In this document: positions 16,724 to 24,886 of the stretch, piece by piece
Numbering within the stretch: position 1 is the first letter of the stretch
Layout of the letters: every line of letters begins with the position of its first letter
From: a virus
DNA: 64,000 bases
Virus record (IMG/VR): IMGVR_UViG_3300033153_005382
Coordinates: 1-64,000 of that record
Strand: one strand, 5' to 3'
The notes under the pieces: generated by a model
The model's input: the letters and a program-made list of their open reading frames with translations, nothing else
The model's database searches: none
What the model was told of the DNA's origin: nothing
Position numbers and translations under genes: made by a program

Positions 16724-16930
16724 CTAATCCTCGTCCTGATAGGCCTCCACAAAACAAGCCTCGCAGGCGGGCAGCTGATACGGGACTATGCCAACCTGCC
16801 TGCATTTGCCCTCCTCGATTGGCTTCCCACATCCACAACATTTGAACCTTCCGTCCGGAAAAACATACTCATGGGACATCTCATCTTCCCAAGCTTCCAA
16901 ACGTTCGACTGGGTCTGGCAAACACATCAT
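16724..16930 (-). CDS. Small zinc-finger protein
   Basis: 68 residues. KCCGCGKPI and CEACF give a CxxC...CxxC site about 22 residues apart, typical of a treble-clef or DksA/TraR-like small finger. It is inserted between ssb and recA with 0-3 nt gaps. Its partner is unknown; DNA, RNA polymerase or a recombination protein are all possible. Confidence 0.6.
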   Translation of the reverse strand: MMCLPDPVERLEAWEDEMSHEYVFPDGRFKCCGCGKPIEEGKCRQVGIVPYQLPACEACFVEAYQDED

Positions 16931-18103
16931 CTAATCCCAATCGTCAAAATCGTCAACACTGGAATCTCCTGAATCCGTCTCGCCTTCGTCCCACTCATCA
17001 TCTTCCTTACTAGTCTTCCCTCCATCGTCATCAGAACCATCACCGGCTTGACTTTGCGTACCCGACCCCTTGCACGGCCGGCATTTAGCTCCCTTCGAAT
17101 CCTTGCCAAACCCCCGACACGCCTTGCACGGGTTGTTTGGGACGTTCCTCAATTCATCAATATCAACGACGTGCGTATCATCATCGTCATCTGTTACCTT
17201 AGCTTTTGTCTTGCTAGGGTTGTACTTGACAAAAGTCACCACCCCCATATCCTCATGGACAACTTCCGTTCCTTCTTCAAATTCAGTCTCGCTACTTTCA
17301 GTCTTCTTGGCCTCACTCCTCCTTGTCTTTCCCTTCTTTGAATCCTCTTCTTTGACCGGGTCCTTGGCCATTTCCTCTTCTTTCTCTGAATCGTCAATCT
17401 GTAGGAAAACGGACTTGATCTTATCATACGACTCAATCTTGACCATATCATCAAGATCGTACACTTCGTCGAGTATCGACTTATCGTAATTCTTCGTACG
17501 TTTCTTGAACCCGATAGCCGAGGCATTATAGAACGTTCGTCCTCCTCCCATCGCCTTCTCTTCAAAAGCAACCTTCAACGTCAATCCGTCTTCCAAATCT
17601 GGAAAGTACTCAGTCTCCTCATCTGGATCGGCATTCCGTACCTCAGCATCCAACCTCTTCCCAAAAGTATGAAAACTGTAATCCCACAACTGGATACCTT
17701 CTTCGCGATCTTCAACGTCAATGACGTTGAACAACTGCCTTTCCTTTGGAGCCAACGCCTTGATCTCTTCCTCATCAGAATCTGGATCCTTCGCCAGTCG
17801 AGCTCGATACTCGCATATCGGGCATGGCTTTCCGGCGCTCTTCGCAGGACACACATACCATTGATCATTCGGTCCGATGTTTCGATGGACATAATACGTT
17901 CGCTCGAAATGCCAGTCGCCTTTCTCGGCTTCCGGATTGTCATCGCCTTTCACTACATACGGGATCAAATCAATCCGACGGGTCCCTTCCCGATCGACCT
18001 TGAACATTTTGACATCACTGTCGATGTTCAACGTATTAGACGAAAATCCTACCTGGTGTCCTTCCGCCCTCTTCCTCGCCGAAACTCTCTTTTTACGTGC
18101 CAT
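16931..18103 (-). CDS. ssb: Single-stranded DNA-binding protein (gp32-like) with zinc modules
   Basis: 390 residues. A basic N-terminal arm leads to an OB-like core with an internal zinc site (YVCPAKSAGKPCPICEY, near residues 85-100), as in T4 gp32. Residues about 245-300 are highly charged. A DnaJ-type pair of CxxCxGxG motifs (CKACRGFG, CRPCKGSG) follows near residue 330, and the last 40 residues are strongly acidic, the usual SSB tail for partner docking. The added DnaJ-like module is not part of gp32. Confidence 0.75.
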   Translation of the reverse strand: MARKKRVSARKRAEGHQVGFSSNTLNIDSDVKMFKVDREGTRRIDLIPYVVKGDDNPEAEKGDWHFERTYYVHRNIGPNDQWYVCPAKSAGKPCPICEYRARLAKDPDSDEEEIKALAPKERQLFNVIDVEDREEGIQLWDYSFHTFGKRLDAEVRNADPDEETEYFPDLEDGLTLKVAFEEKAMGGGRTFYNASAIGFKKRTKNYDKSILDEVYDLDDMVKIESYDKIKSVFLQIDDSEKEEEMAKDPVKEEDSKKGKTRRSEAKKTESSETEFEEGTEVVHEDMGVVTFVKYNPSKTKAKVTDDDDDTHVVDIDELRNVPNNPCKACRGFGKDSKGAKCRPCKGSGTQSQAGDGSDDDGGKTSKEDDEWDEGETDSGDSSVDDFDDWD

Positions 18104-18127
18104 TACGTTTCTCCTGATATCTTGAAC

Positions 18128-18613
18128 TTAATCCCGACTACGTTGTCGGGGCTTTCGTCTCGTAGCCTTCCTCTCTACTGCTTCTACATCCTCCTTGTCT
18201 GAATTTTTTGCCCTTGGCTCACTGTAATAACTGGCTAACCACAAATCAACCAACTTACCTAACGCTGCTCTCCGATGATCCAATGCAGCCGTCATTGAGT
18301 TCGCTAAGTCCAACTGATACCGTGCATCGATCACTTCCTGACTTGCCTCTCCATATTTCGACTGTCGTACAATCGTATTACTGATCGAACCTTCAGTAAC
18401 CCTTGCCAAGCCAAACTTATCCGGATCCTCCCTGATCTCCTTATCTACCTCGGATTTTACTACGTCTAATCTCACTTTGGCCTCATCCAACTCACGTCGT
18501 GCGTCAGCAGCAATCCTCGCATACTTTCCATACAACGCTGACTGATTGATCCACTCCTGCTCCAAATTATACTCGTCGATCTCAAGGTCAGTTTTCTTGA
18601 TCACTGCTGCCAT
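18128..18613 (-). CDS. Putative UvsY-like recombination mediator
   Basis: 161 residues, helical. The N-terminal YNLEQEWINQSALYGKYARI and ADARRELDEAKVRLDVVKSEV pattern matches a phage family often annotated as UvsY-like, found next to ssb and recA as here. It would help RecA displace SSB. The basic C-terminal tail (RKATRRKPRQRSRD) could touch DNA. The assignment rests on pattern and context. Confidence 0.6.
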   Translation of the reverse strand: MAAVIKKTDLEIDEYNLEQEWINQSALYGKYARIAADARRELDEAKVRLDVVKSEVDKEIREDPDKFGLARVTEGSISNTIVRQSKYGEASQEVIDARYQLDLANSMTAALDHRRAALGKLVDLWLASYYSEPRAKNSDKEDVEAVERKATRRKPRQRSRD

Positions 18614-18792
18614 TCTGCCTCCTCCTCCTCAATTCTCTTCCGAACGAACCGTCTTAGTTTATTATAAACCTCAGACGGTTCTTCTTCTTCTTCGCACGTT
18701 GACTCAACACTGACGTCCACCCTTACTAATTCAAACTGTGCAATCGGTATCGTCCGCCCGAACGCATACCTCACTTTCGTATCCTTAACCAT
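18601..18792 (-). CDS. Conserved small phage protein
   Basis: 63 residues from the ATG at 18792, which has a GGAGGG site 7 nt upstream; a start at 18816 lacks one. The sequence RYAFGRTIPIAQFELVRVDVSVES is a beta-rich segment I recognise from uncharacterised phage proteins near replication genes, followed by an acidic helix. It overlaps neighbours on both sides by 8-13 nt. Confidence 0.6.
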   Translation of the reverse strand: MVKDTKVRYAFGRTIPIAQFELVRVDVSVESTCEEEEEPSEVYNKLRRFVRKRIEEEEAEWQQ

Positions 18793-19732
18793 ACTTCTTC
18801 CCTCCCACGACAGCATGACAGGACGCTACCAAACCAGCCCTCCCAGTATCGTAAAACGGGTCTGAAAAACAATCTATGACGAAACATGCGTGACTTGTAT
18901 TCTTACCTCCTTTCAATGCTACCGATGTCATATACGACAACACCAATCGTCGAATGCCTTCGGCATTCTCTTCCAACGCTTCTATGCCTGACAAAATCTT
19001 TGCTACTTCACTCCATCCTTTCCGTCCCATCAAAGCTCTAGCGACTTCGATTGCATCCTTCTTTGGTTCCGTTCTCGATAACACGTCGAGCTGGTCGTTT
19101 ACTGGTACATTGATCACCTGAGCCAACATCACCAACGCTTTCCTAGCACTGCCTTCAGCAAGATCGGCAATCTTGTCCGAAACGTCCTCCCCCAATACTT
19201 TCCCCTCTTCATGTGCTACACGATTGATAAGCTTCTTCAAATCACTCAGACCAATCGACTTCAAATCAACGATCGTTGCCCTAGTCTTAATCGTCACCCT
19301 TAGCTTGTGAGGATCGGTCGTACAGAACATAAAGTACACCCAATCAGGAGTATCCTCCAACAACTTCAAAAACGCTCCCTGGGCATCGCTAGTTAACTTG
19401 TGTGCCTCGTCACACAACCACACACGACAACCTCCTCCCATAGGCCTCATTCCCCATCGTTCCTCAATACGTCGAACCATATCAATTCCACGTTGACTAG
19501 CAGCATTCACTTCGATAAAGTTGCTTCCTGTACATTTCAACTTACTGACAAGGATCCTAGCCAATGTAGTCTTGCCTACACCAGACGGTCCCGTAAACAA
19601 CAAGAAGTGCGGAATGCCATCGCCTTTCCACATCGACCCCAATGACTTGACCGCTTCGACCTGTCCTACAATTTCCTTGATATTACACGGTCTGTGTCTC
19701 CTGTACAATTCGACAGCGTTCTCCTCACTCAT
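18785..19732 (-). CDS. DNA polymerase clamp loader ATPase (DnaX/gp44-like)
   Basis: 315 residues. ELYRRHRPCNIKEIVGQ is the standard N-terminus, Walker A is LFTGPSGVGKTT, Walker B is VWLCDEAHKL, CTTDPHKLRVTIKTR carries sensor 1, and GSARKALVML is sensor 2. The usual SRC arginine-finger motif appears as an IKTR variant, and the zinc module of DnaX is missing. It opens the phage sliding clamp (22539-23561) for loading. No separate small subunit is seen. Confidence 0.88.
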   Translation of the reverse strand: MSEENAVELYRRHRPCNIKEIVGQVEAVKSLGSMWKGDGIPHFLLFTGPSGVGKTTLARILVSKLKCTGSNFIEVNAASQRGIDMVRRIEERWGMRPMGGGCRVWLCDEAHKLTSDAQGAFLKLLEDTPDWVYFMFCTTDPHKLRVTIKTRATIVDLKSIGLSDLKKLINRVAHEEGKVLGEDVSDKIADLAEGSARKALVMLAQVINVPVNDQLDVLSRTEPKKDAIEVARALMGRKGWSEVAKILSGIEALEENAEGIRRLVLSYMTSVALKGGKNTSHACFVIDCFSDPFYDTGRAGLVASCHAVVGGKKYG

Positions 19733-21099
19733 ACCAATATCTCCTCCTTCTCAAACCAATTCGTTCTCGCTAACTCAAACTCCACCTCCAGCGGAGTTAC
19801 AACCCAATCCCAATGATCCCGTACATCCTGAGTCATTACCTGCTTCGCCTTGGCTATCCAATCGTCCAACTCAGACTCATGCACATCGGCCACTATGCTA
19901 TCGTGAATCTGCCCTATGATCCTAGTCCTTGCTTTTGTTTTTATCTGCCACTTCACCATCTGAATCAACGACCACAACAACAGATGAAACGCAGATCCTT
20001 GTATCGGTGTATTGTACAAATTATTACGCTTGTATACACCTTGACAAACAAATCCCGTCATCAACTTGAACCAACCCCTCTCTTGGTACTTCTTCCACCA
20101 CTTCTCCTTCCGATCTGACCACTCACTGAATCGTCCATGGAACGATTCCTCCACTTCCTTAATATGCTTTTCGAATGTTCCTTCCACTGGACTTTCATTC
20201 GGATCGCACACACCTCTACTTCTGATCCCTTTCTCCTCGAGATACTTGTACAAACCCATTTTCCCGTCGGCTGTCTCCAGCCCCGCATTCTCAATACTTG
20301 CCCATAAATTCTTCGCACAGTTGACGTAATACGATCCATACAACTGTGGGAACACAAACTGATTCTTGGCATAGAACCTAGCCAACTTCGTAACTTCTTC
20401 CATGAGGTAACATTCACCTGCCATGTCCCGATGTATATCTAGCGTCGGGTCTGACGCATACGCAATCATTGACGAATCCTTCCAAAAACATGCAGCCACT
20501 CGAAACTCCAATGCTCCGAAATCTACCTCCACCAACACATGGCCATCCCTCGGGATGAAACATTTCCTTATCAACCTTCCGATCTCTTCATCCCTGATCG
20601 GAATGTTCTGGAAATTCGGCGAATCGCAACTAGACCGATACGTCCTGGCCAAATGCAAATTGAACGACGGATGCAAGTACCCCTCACAAACCTCACGCTG
20701 TACTCCTTTCAGATATGTTGTCTGCAGTTTCTTCTTCTTCTCCAACTCTACGTATGTCTCAATAAACGGGTGATCGATTTCCTCTAACACTGCTGCGTCC
20801 ATCTTCTCACGTCCCTCCTTGGTCTTCTTGGTTGACTTGAAACCTAGCTCCCGAAACAATACTTCTCCCAACTGATAACGACTTCCTAAATGCGTTTTAC
20901 TTCCCCATCTCCGTTTCCACATTGCCCACACCTCCGTCGCCTTCAGTTCCTCAGTCATAAACTCGATGTCAGCTTTGACCTCTTGTATTGTCTTCTCCAG
21001 TCGATCCGTGTCTATTCTCATACCTGAATACTCTACTTCAGCTAGCGCTAACGACCCTTCATGAACTAGCTGATAAGCATCCTTAGTTACAGGTCTCAT
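19729..21099 (-). CDS. Family A DNA polymerase, polymerase domain only
   Basis: 456 residues containing only palm, fingers and thumb. Motif A is LVEVDFGALEFRVA, motif B is RFYAKNQFVFPQLYGS and motif C is GQIHDSIVADV (HDS instead of HDE). There is no 3'-5' or 5'-3' exonuclease domain; those are separate genes at 21333-22535 and 14783-15622. It overlaps the clamp loader gene by 4 nt. It is probably the replicative polymerase of the phage. Confidence 0.92.
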   Translation of the reverse strand: MRPVTKDAYQLVHEGSLALAEVEYSGMRIDTDRLEKTIQEVKADIEFMTEELKATEVWAMWKRRWGSKTHLGSRYQLGEVLFRELGFKSTKKTKEGREKMDAAVLEEIDHPFIETYVELEKKKKLQTTYLKGVQREVCEGYLHPSFNLHLARTYRSSCDSPNFQNIPIRDEEIGRLIRKCFIPRDGHVLVEVDFGALEFRVAACFWKDSSMIAYASDPTLDIHRDMAGECYLMEEVTKLARFYAKNQFVFPQLYGSYYVNCAKNLWASIENAGLETADGKMGLYKYLEEKGIRSRGVCDPNESPVEGTFEKHIKEVEESFHGRFSEWSDRKEKWWKKYQERGWFKLMTGFVCQGVYKRNNLYNTPIQGSAFHLLLWSLIQMVKWQIKTKARTRIIGQIHDSIVADVHESELDDWIAKAKQVMTQDVRDHWDWVVTPLEVEFELARTNWFEKEEILV

Positions 21100-21121
21100 A
21101 CTAAACCTTTCGAGTTAGACC

Positions 21122-21343
21122 CTATCCTTCCTCATCTTCCTTCTGTATCCTAGACGATCGTAAATACCTCCTAAGTTCGTCGACGAACTTTTGATCGGCG
21201 TACCATTCTAACATATCCAATGGCACTTGATCTACCGGTTGACCTTTGAACCTTCCAAACGGTATTGGCTGCTTCCCGAATCGCCTCGACTCCGCTACTG
21301 TCATCCTGCTTGACTTTTCCTTGATCTCATACTCACCACACAT
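21122..21343 (-). CDS. DUF3820-like small protein
   Basis: 73 residues. PIPFGRFKGQPVDQVPLDMLEWYADQ is the DUF3820 signature (putative quorum-sensing-regulated virulence factor fold), often found attached to or next to exonucleases. It lies between the polymerase and the UDG-exonuclease genes, so a nuclease accessory role is a reasonable inference. Confidence 0.7.
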   Translation of the reverse strand: MCGEYEIKEKSSRMTVAESRRFGKQPIPFGRFKGQPVDQVPLDMLEWYADQKFVDELRRYLRSSRIQKEDEEG

Positions 21344-22535
21344 TGGCCAACTCTTTCTTCTGGACTTCAGCTACTCGATACTCCACTAGAGAATCTAAAC
21401 CGTTATATAACAACAACTCCCTCAACGGAATCTCACCGATTCTATTCCTTCCGTTCCCTCCTTTTGCAGATAAATATGGCCCTATCCGCTCATCCCAAGA
21501 CGGAAACCCTAACCTCACATAAGCCTGAAACTTCGCAGACGTTATGCCTTGCCGATTATCCAACACATGTGCTGCTTGCATACAATCATGATCCCAACTT
21601 CTAACTCCGTATCCAAACTCGGCTTTCGTCCACCGCTCCTCAAACTTAATGTTCGATCCTATCTTCCTCACTTCGGACCTCAACAAACTCCCTGTGGCCT
21701 CTCTTGCAGGTGACTCCCACGGATATGCTATCGTCCGACGACCGTCGAAACATATTGAACAACTCACAATCCGTGCATCCTTCCCATCCGGCTTCAATCT
21801 ATCTGTTTCGTAGTCGAACGCAATCTGTTTACTTCGGTTTCCTTCCAATTGAATGATCTCCGATGCTGTCTCAGGACACTCGTATATCTCCACTTCCTTC
21901 TTCCAATCTGGAACCTCCTCCCATGGACTCCCAACGAGATCAAACGCTTCCTTCAAATGACGCAAAAAAATTACAGAGACAACTTTATTCTTCTTCTCCT
22001 CCCTCATTATGTACGACGAATGCCAGGTCGGACATACCCAAGCATTCAGTCGTTGTGACGGTATACGCCACCCGACCCAACGTCCTACTGGTCCTAGATC
22101 CCTCGACCAGTCTTCTGTTATCAATGACTTGACTGCCGACCCGCCTAGCAGAACGATCGTCTCCGGCTTCAACTCCTCAATCGTTCTGTCTAGGTTAGGC
22201 CGACAGCATTCGATGTATGTATCAACGATCTCGTTGCTTGGTGGTCTACATATTACAGCATTAGTCTTCCAACAATCTTCATCAAGATCCACTCCAATCT
22301 TGTCCAACTCGTCTCTGAACCGTTGGCCGGCTTTTCCTACCAATTGCACTCCTTCGTCATCTTCGATGCTGCCTGGCGCTTCAGCTACGACTAACACTTT
22401 TCTTCGTCCTTCTCCAGAGACCGGCATCTTAGGACTGCGACATTTTCTGTACAACCCACACTCCCCACACCTAGGTCGACGATTCTTGAATGGACTTTCC
22501 TTGAGCACCTCCTCACTGCTGAAAAACCCCTTCAT
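21333..22535 (-). CDS. Fusion of family 4 uracil-DNA glycosylase and 3'-5' exonuclease
   Basis: 400 residues, two domains. Residues about 20-200 match Fe-S UDG family 4: Cys23, Cys26 and Cys32, VLVVAEAPG, GKAGQRF, NAVICRPP and WHSS near residue 171 (HPS position). Residues about 235-400 match the DEDD proofreading domain of PolA: FDYETDRLKP, GSNIKFEERW, and NGLDSLVEYR. This looks like the N-terminal part of an SPO1-type UDG-exo-pol polymerase cut away from its polymerase domain. It may guide proofreading and uracil sensing for the split polymerase. Confidence 0.8.
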   Translation of the reverse strand: MKGFFSSEEVLKESPFKNRRPRCGECGLYRKCRSPKMPVSGEGRRKVLVVAEAPGSIEDDEGVQLVGKAGQRFRDELDKIGVDLDEDCWKTNAVICRPPSNEIVDTYIECCRPNLDRTIEELKPETIVLLGGSAVKSLITEDWSRDLGPVGRWVGWRIPSQRLNAWVCPTWHSSYIMREEKKNKVVSVIFLRHLKEAFDLVGSPWEEVPDWKKEVEIYECPETASEIIQLEGNRSKQIAFDYETDRLKPDGKDARIVSCSICFDGRRTIAYPWESPAREATGSLLRSEVRKIGSNIKFEERWTKAEFGYGVRSWDHDCMQAAHVLDNRQGITSAKFQAYVRLGFPSWDERIGPYLSAKGGNGRNRIGEIPLRELLLYNGLDSLVEYRVAEVQKKELANVW

Positions 22536-22538
22536 CTA

Positions 22539-23561
22539 TCAATCCTCCATTTCAGCTGTACATGTCACATACACCCACTCGTCTGTCTTGACTTGAATCC
22601 GTCCCGGTGCGATTATACACTCATTAGTCCGCATAACCACATCCTGCAACAATTCAGGATTAATCCTAAATCCAACCCGATCCCCATCGTAACTAACAGC
22701 CCTCGTCTCCTCATAGTACCCCATCGGCCCTTTTCCCGTTATCCGCAATCCTCCTTTCTTCAATTCTACAATCACTTCATCTCTCTGCAAATCCTCGTTA
22801 CTGAACACACAGCACTTCTCTACTGCTTCCTTCATTCCATCTGGTAACTCCATCTGCGATCCGTTGACTTCTAAATGCTTTCCTACATCAGGATACTTAC
22901 CCATGTACCTCCTGCACGAAATCGTACAGCCAGACTTGGCTTGGAAGTGTACCCAATCCTCGGTGGTGCTAATCTTACTAAACTCAAACCGAGATAGCAT
23001 CTTGGCACAAGTCGCCCTGATCAACACATCCTCATCTACCCGAGTCTTTATCCTATATCGACAAACCCGATAATCATCAGATGCTTCGATCCATTCTGGG
23101 CCGATATGGATACAAGTCAAGAAAAACTTGGTCTGATCGTCGCTAGCACACGACGCAGTAAAACTGATCGCGTCGTCAAATCCTGATGACAGTATCCGCC
23201 ACTTCCCGGGTGCCTCTACTTCGCTGACCGGAAGTTCTACCTTGGACATGAACTGCACAACAGCTTTCCTTTTAACCTTAGCCTCCTTCTCAAGTCGTCT
23301 GATGACTAATCCCTCATCGGTCTGTTCAATCTCAACTTCCTTACCTGGGATCTTCTTCAAGATCTTCAACAGCGGTTCCGCAGGGACAGCCCCGGCAATT
23401 CCTAATCCTACAGGTGCAACGCAGGCTACTTCCTCGTTGTACGTGAAAACTTTCCCGTCCTGAAAAACAAAGCAGTCGGACTGTTCCAACATTTCCTGAC
23501 GAGCCAATCCAGGACTGACCGACTCAAGCTGTTCTATAAATTCTTTCTTCCTGACCTTCAT
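22539..23561 (-). CDS. DNA polymerase III beta-like sliding clamp
   Basis: 340 residues, close to DnaN size. The N-terminal KKEFIEQLESVSPGL, the repeated beta-alpha-beta pattern, and DDYRVCRYRI in the middle with a C-terminal RINPELLQDVV segment match the three-domain clamp. Position directly upstream of the polymerase and clamp loader genes supports the call. It would tether the split polymerase to DNA. Confidence 0.8.
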   Translation of the reverse strand: MKVRKKEFIEQLESVSPGLARQEMLEQSDCFVFQDGKVFTYNEEVACVAPVGLGIAGAVPAEPLLKILKKIPGKEVEIEQTDEGLVIRRLEKEAKVKRKAVVQFMSKVELPVSEVEAPGKWRILSSGFDDAISFTASCASDDQTKFFLTCIHIGPEWIEASDDYRVCRYRIKTRVDEDVLIRATCAKMLSRFEFSKISTTEDWVHFQAKSGCTISCRRYMGKYPDVGKHLEVNGSQMELPDGMKEAVEKCCVFSNEDLQRDEVIVELKKGGLRITGKGPMGYYEETRAVSYDGDRVGFRINPELLQDVVMRTNECIIAPGRIQVKTDEWVYVTCTAEMED

Positions 23562-23740
23562 ACTTCCCTCCGTTCGGTCTTTTGCTTGATTGCATCGAAC
23601 ACTTCCTGCCTATGTACAGGCACTTCCTTGGGAGCTTCGATTCCAATTCTTACCTTGTCTCCCCGAATTTCGACGACTTGTAAAATAACATCATCGCCGA
23701 TCATTATTTTCTCACCTTTCAGTCTGCTCAACACTAACAT
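23558..23740 (-). CDS. csrA: Carbon storage regulator CsrA
   Basis: 60 residues, full length. MLVLSRLKGEKIMIGDD, VVEIRGDKVRIGIEAP and VPVHRQEVFDAI are the three conserved CsrA blocks; the RNA-contacting Leu4, Arg6 and the Arg of VHR are present. CsrA binds GGA in hairpin loops near ribosome sites and controls translation or stability. In a phage it may silence host genes or time phage genes. It overlaps the clamp gene by 4 nt. Confidence 0.95.
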   Translation of the reverse strand: MLVLSRLKGEKIMIGDDVILQVVEIRGDKVRIGIEAPKEVPVHRQEVFDAIKQKTERREV

Positions 23741-23900
23741 TATCCCTCTCCTTTCGTCTTTTGAACAATTCCCTCATACGTTCCGTTGGTTCTCCATCTT
23801 TGGCCAAATACCAATACGACGGCATCAAATCCAAATGCTTCCCGACAACGACATCCGGTGACTTTGTCTTACTATTACATCCCGAAAAATACAACCTCAT
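23712..23900 (-). CDS. Small protein resembling the N-terminal piece of a DpdA-type transglycosylase
   Basis: 62 residues. MRLYFSGCNS, then PSYWYLAKDGEPTERMRELFKRRKE, looks like the first 55 residues of phage TGT/DpdA-like proteins, which normally precede the LDSGA segment. Here that segment starts the gene just upstream (23897-24886), so the pieces appear split and in swapped order. It overlaps that gene by 4 nt and csrA by 29 nt. The relation is an inference from pattern. Confidence 0.5.
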   Translation of the reverse strand: MRLYFSGCNSKTKSPDVVVGKHLDLMPSYWYLAKDGEPTERMRELFKRRKERDNVSVEQTER

Positions 23901-24886
23901 GCCAACCTATCTCCATTCGCTTCGAACCTTGGCGGATTATCGGTCAAATAATTCGTCAACTCTTCAAAAAACCTAATGTTATTCCTACACCTCTCCCGAT
24001 AATCATTTATCACTCCTCCACTGTCCGCATCATCTAACTTACCTGGTTTCACTCCTGCTATCTCAAACCATTCCTCCACTGTCCTCAGCCTACTCCGATC
24101 AGTCTTTGTTTTCGATCCTACTAACCACGAATAATGGGTCTTCCCTGCGGATTTCGACTTGACCTTTGGTTCAACACTTCTGTCTCCGCATAATAATTCT
24201 GATTTCGTATCCTTCCGCATCGATGGTGATTCGTCACTAATGCTTACTACGTAAGGCTGATACCTAGGTAATCTGAAATCGAAAGAAAACTTCCCTTGCC
24301 GTTTCGGGGGTACATACACCTTGCCATACCCAGCCATCTTGGCCCAAGACGAACTGTCAACAGAATGCCACGGATATCTGGAAATCAAAGCAAATGACGT
24401 CATGGCAAACCCATGTGTCTTCACTTTAGGCTTTCCATTCTCACATAACATTCCGAACACCCTATCGCCCCACTTGGGATACACCCTCCAATTCGCCTCC
24501 TGGCCTACTCCTCCTATCCCAAGATAATCATACCCCTCCTTCAAATACCGTACCAACCACTTCTCATCAGTTCCCCAATGGATGACAGGTACAGGATTCA
24601 ACTTGTACTTATCCTCCATATACTTCTGAACCTTCCATGACATGTCGGGATTGAAAATAACGTCTACGGTCACGTAGTAATCCAACTCATCCTTGTGTTT
24701 CAGCAAAAACTCGCAATACGTATCAACATAATCCCAAAACTCCTCTGTCCGGTAATACTCAAACTGGTCTAATCTATTCTCGCTGCCTACTGCAAGCCTC
24801 TTTCCTTTCTTCATTACCCGTTCCGTGTACAGAGTATGAGCACCGGAATCCAAAAACGTCTTCCCTACGTTACATTGGCTCATCAT
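23897..24886 (-). CDS. dpdA: DpdA-like guanine/7-deazaguanine DNA transglycosylase
   Basis: 329 residues, TIM-barrel TGT-like. FLDSGAHTL carries the catalytic-type Asp, DYYVTVDVIFNP the next conserved Asp, VPVIHWGTDEKW and YLGIGGVG the substrate-pocket glycines, and KVKTHGFAMTS then YPWHSVDSSSWA the C-terminal signature of phage transglycosylases. DpdA swaps guanine in DNA for a 7-deazaguanine base. QueD, QueE and FolE genes in the same operon supply the precursor. The C-terminal 100 residues are less conserved. Confidence 0.75.
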   Translation of the reverse strand: MMSQCNVGKTFLDSGAHTLYTERVMKKGKRLAVGSENRLDQFEYYRTEEFWDYVDTYCEFLLKHKDELDYYVTVDVIFNPDMSWKVQKYMEDKYKLNPVPVIHWGTDEKWLVRYLKEGYDYLGIGGVGQEANWRVYPKWGDRVFGMLCENGKPKVKTHGFAMTSFALISRYPWHSVDSSSWAKMAGYGKVYVPPKRQGKFSFDFRLPRYQPYVVSISDESPSMRKDTKSELLCGDRSVEPKVKSKSAGKTHYSWLVGSKTKTDRSRLRTVEEWFEIAGVKPGKLDDADSGGVINDYRERCRNNIRFFEELTNYLTDNPPRFEANGDRLA

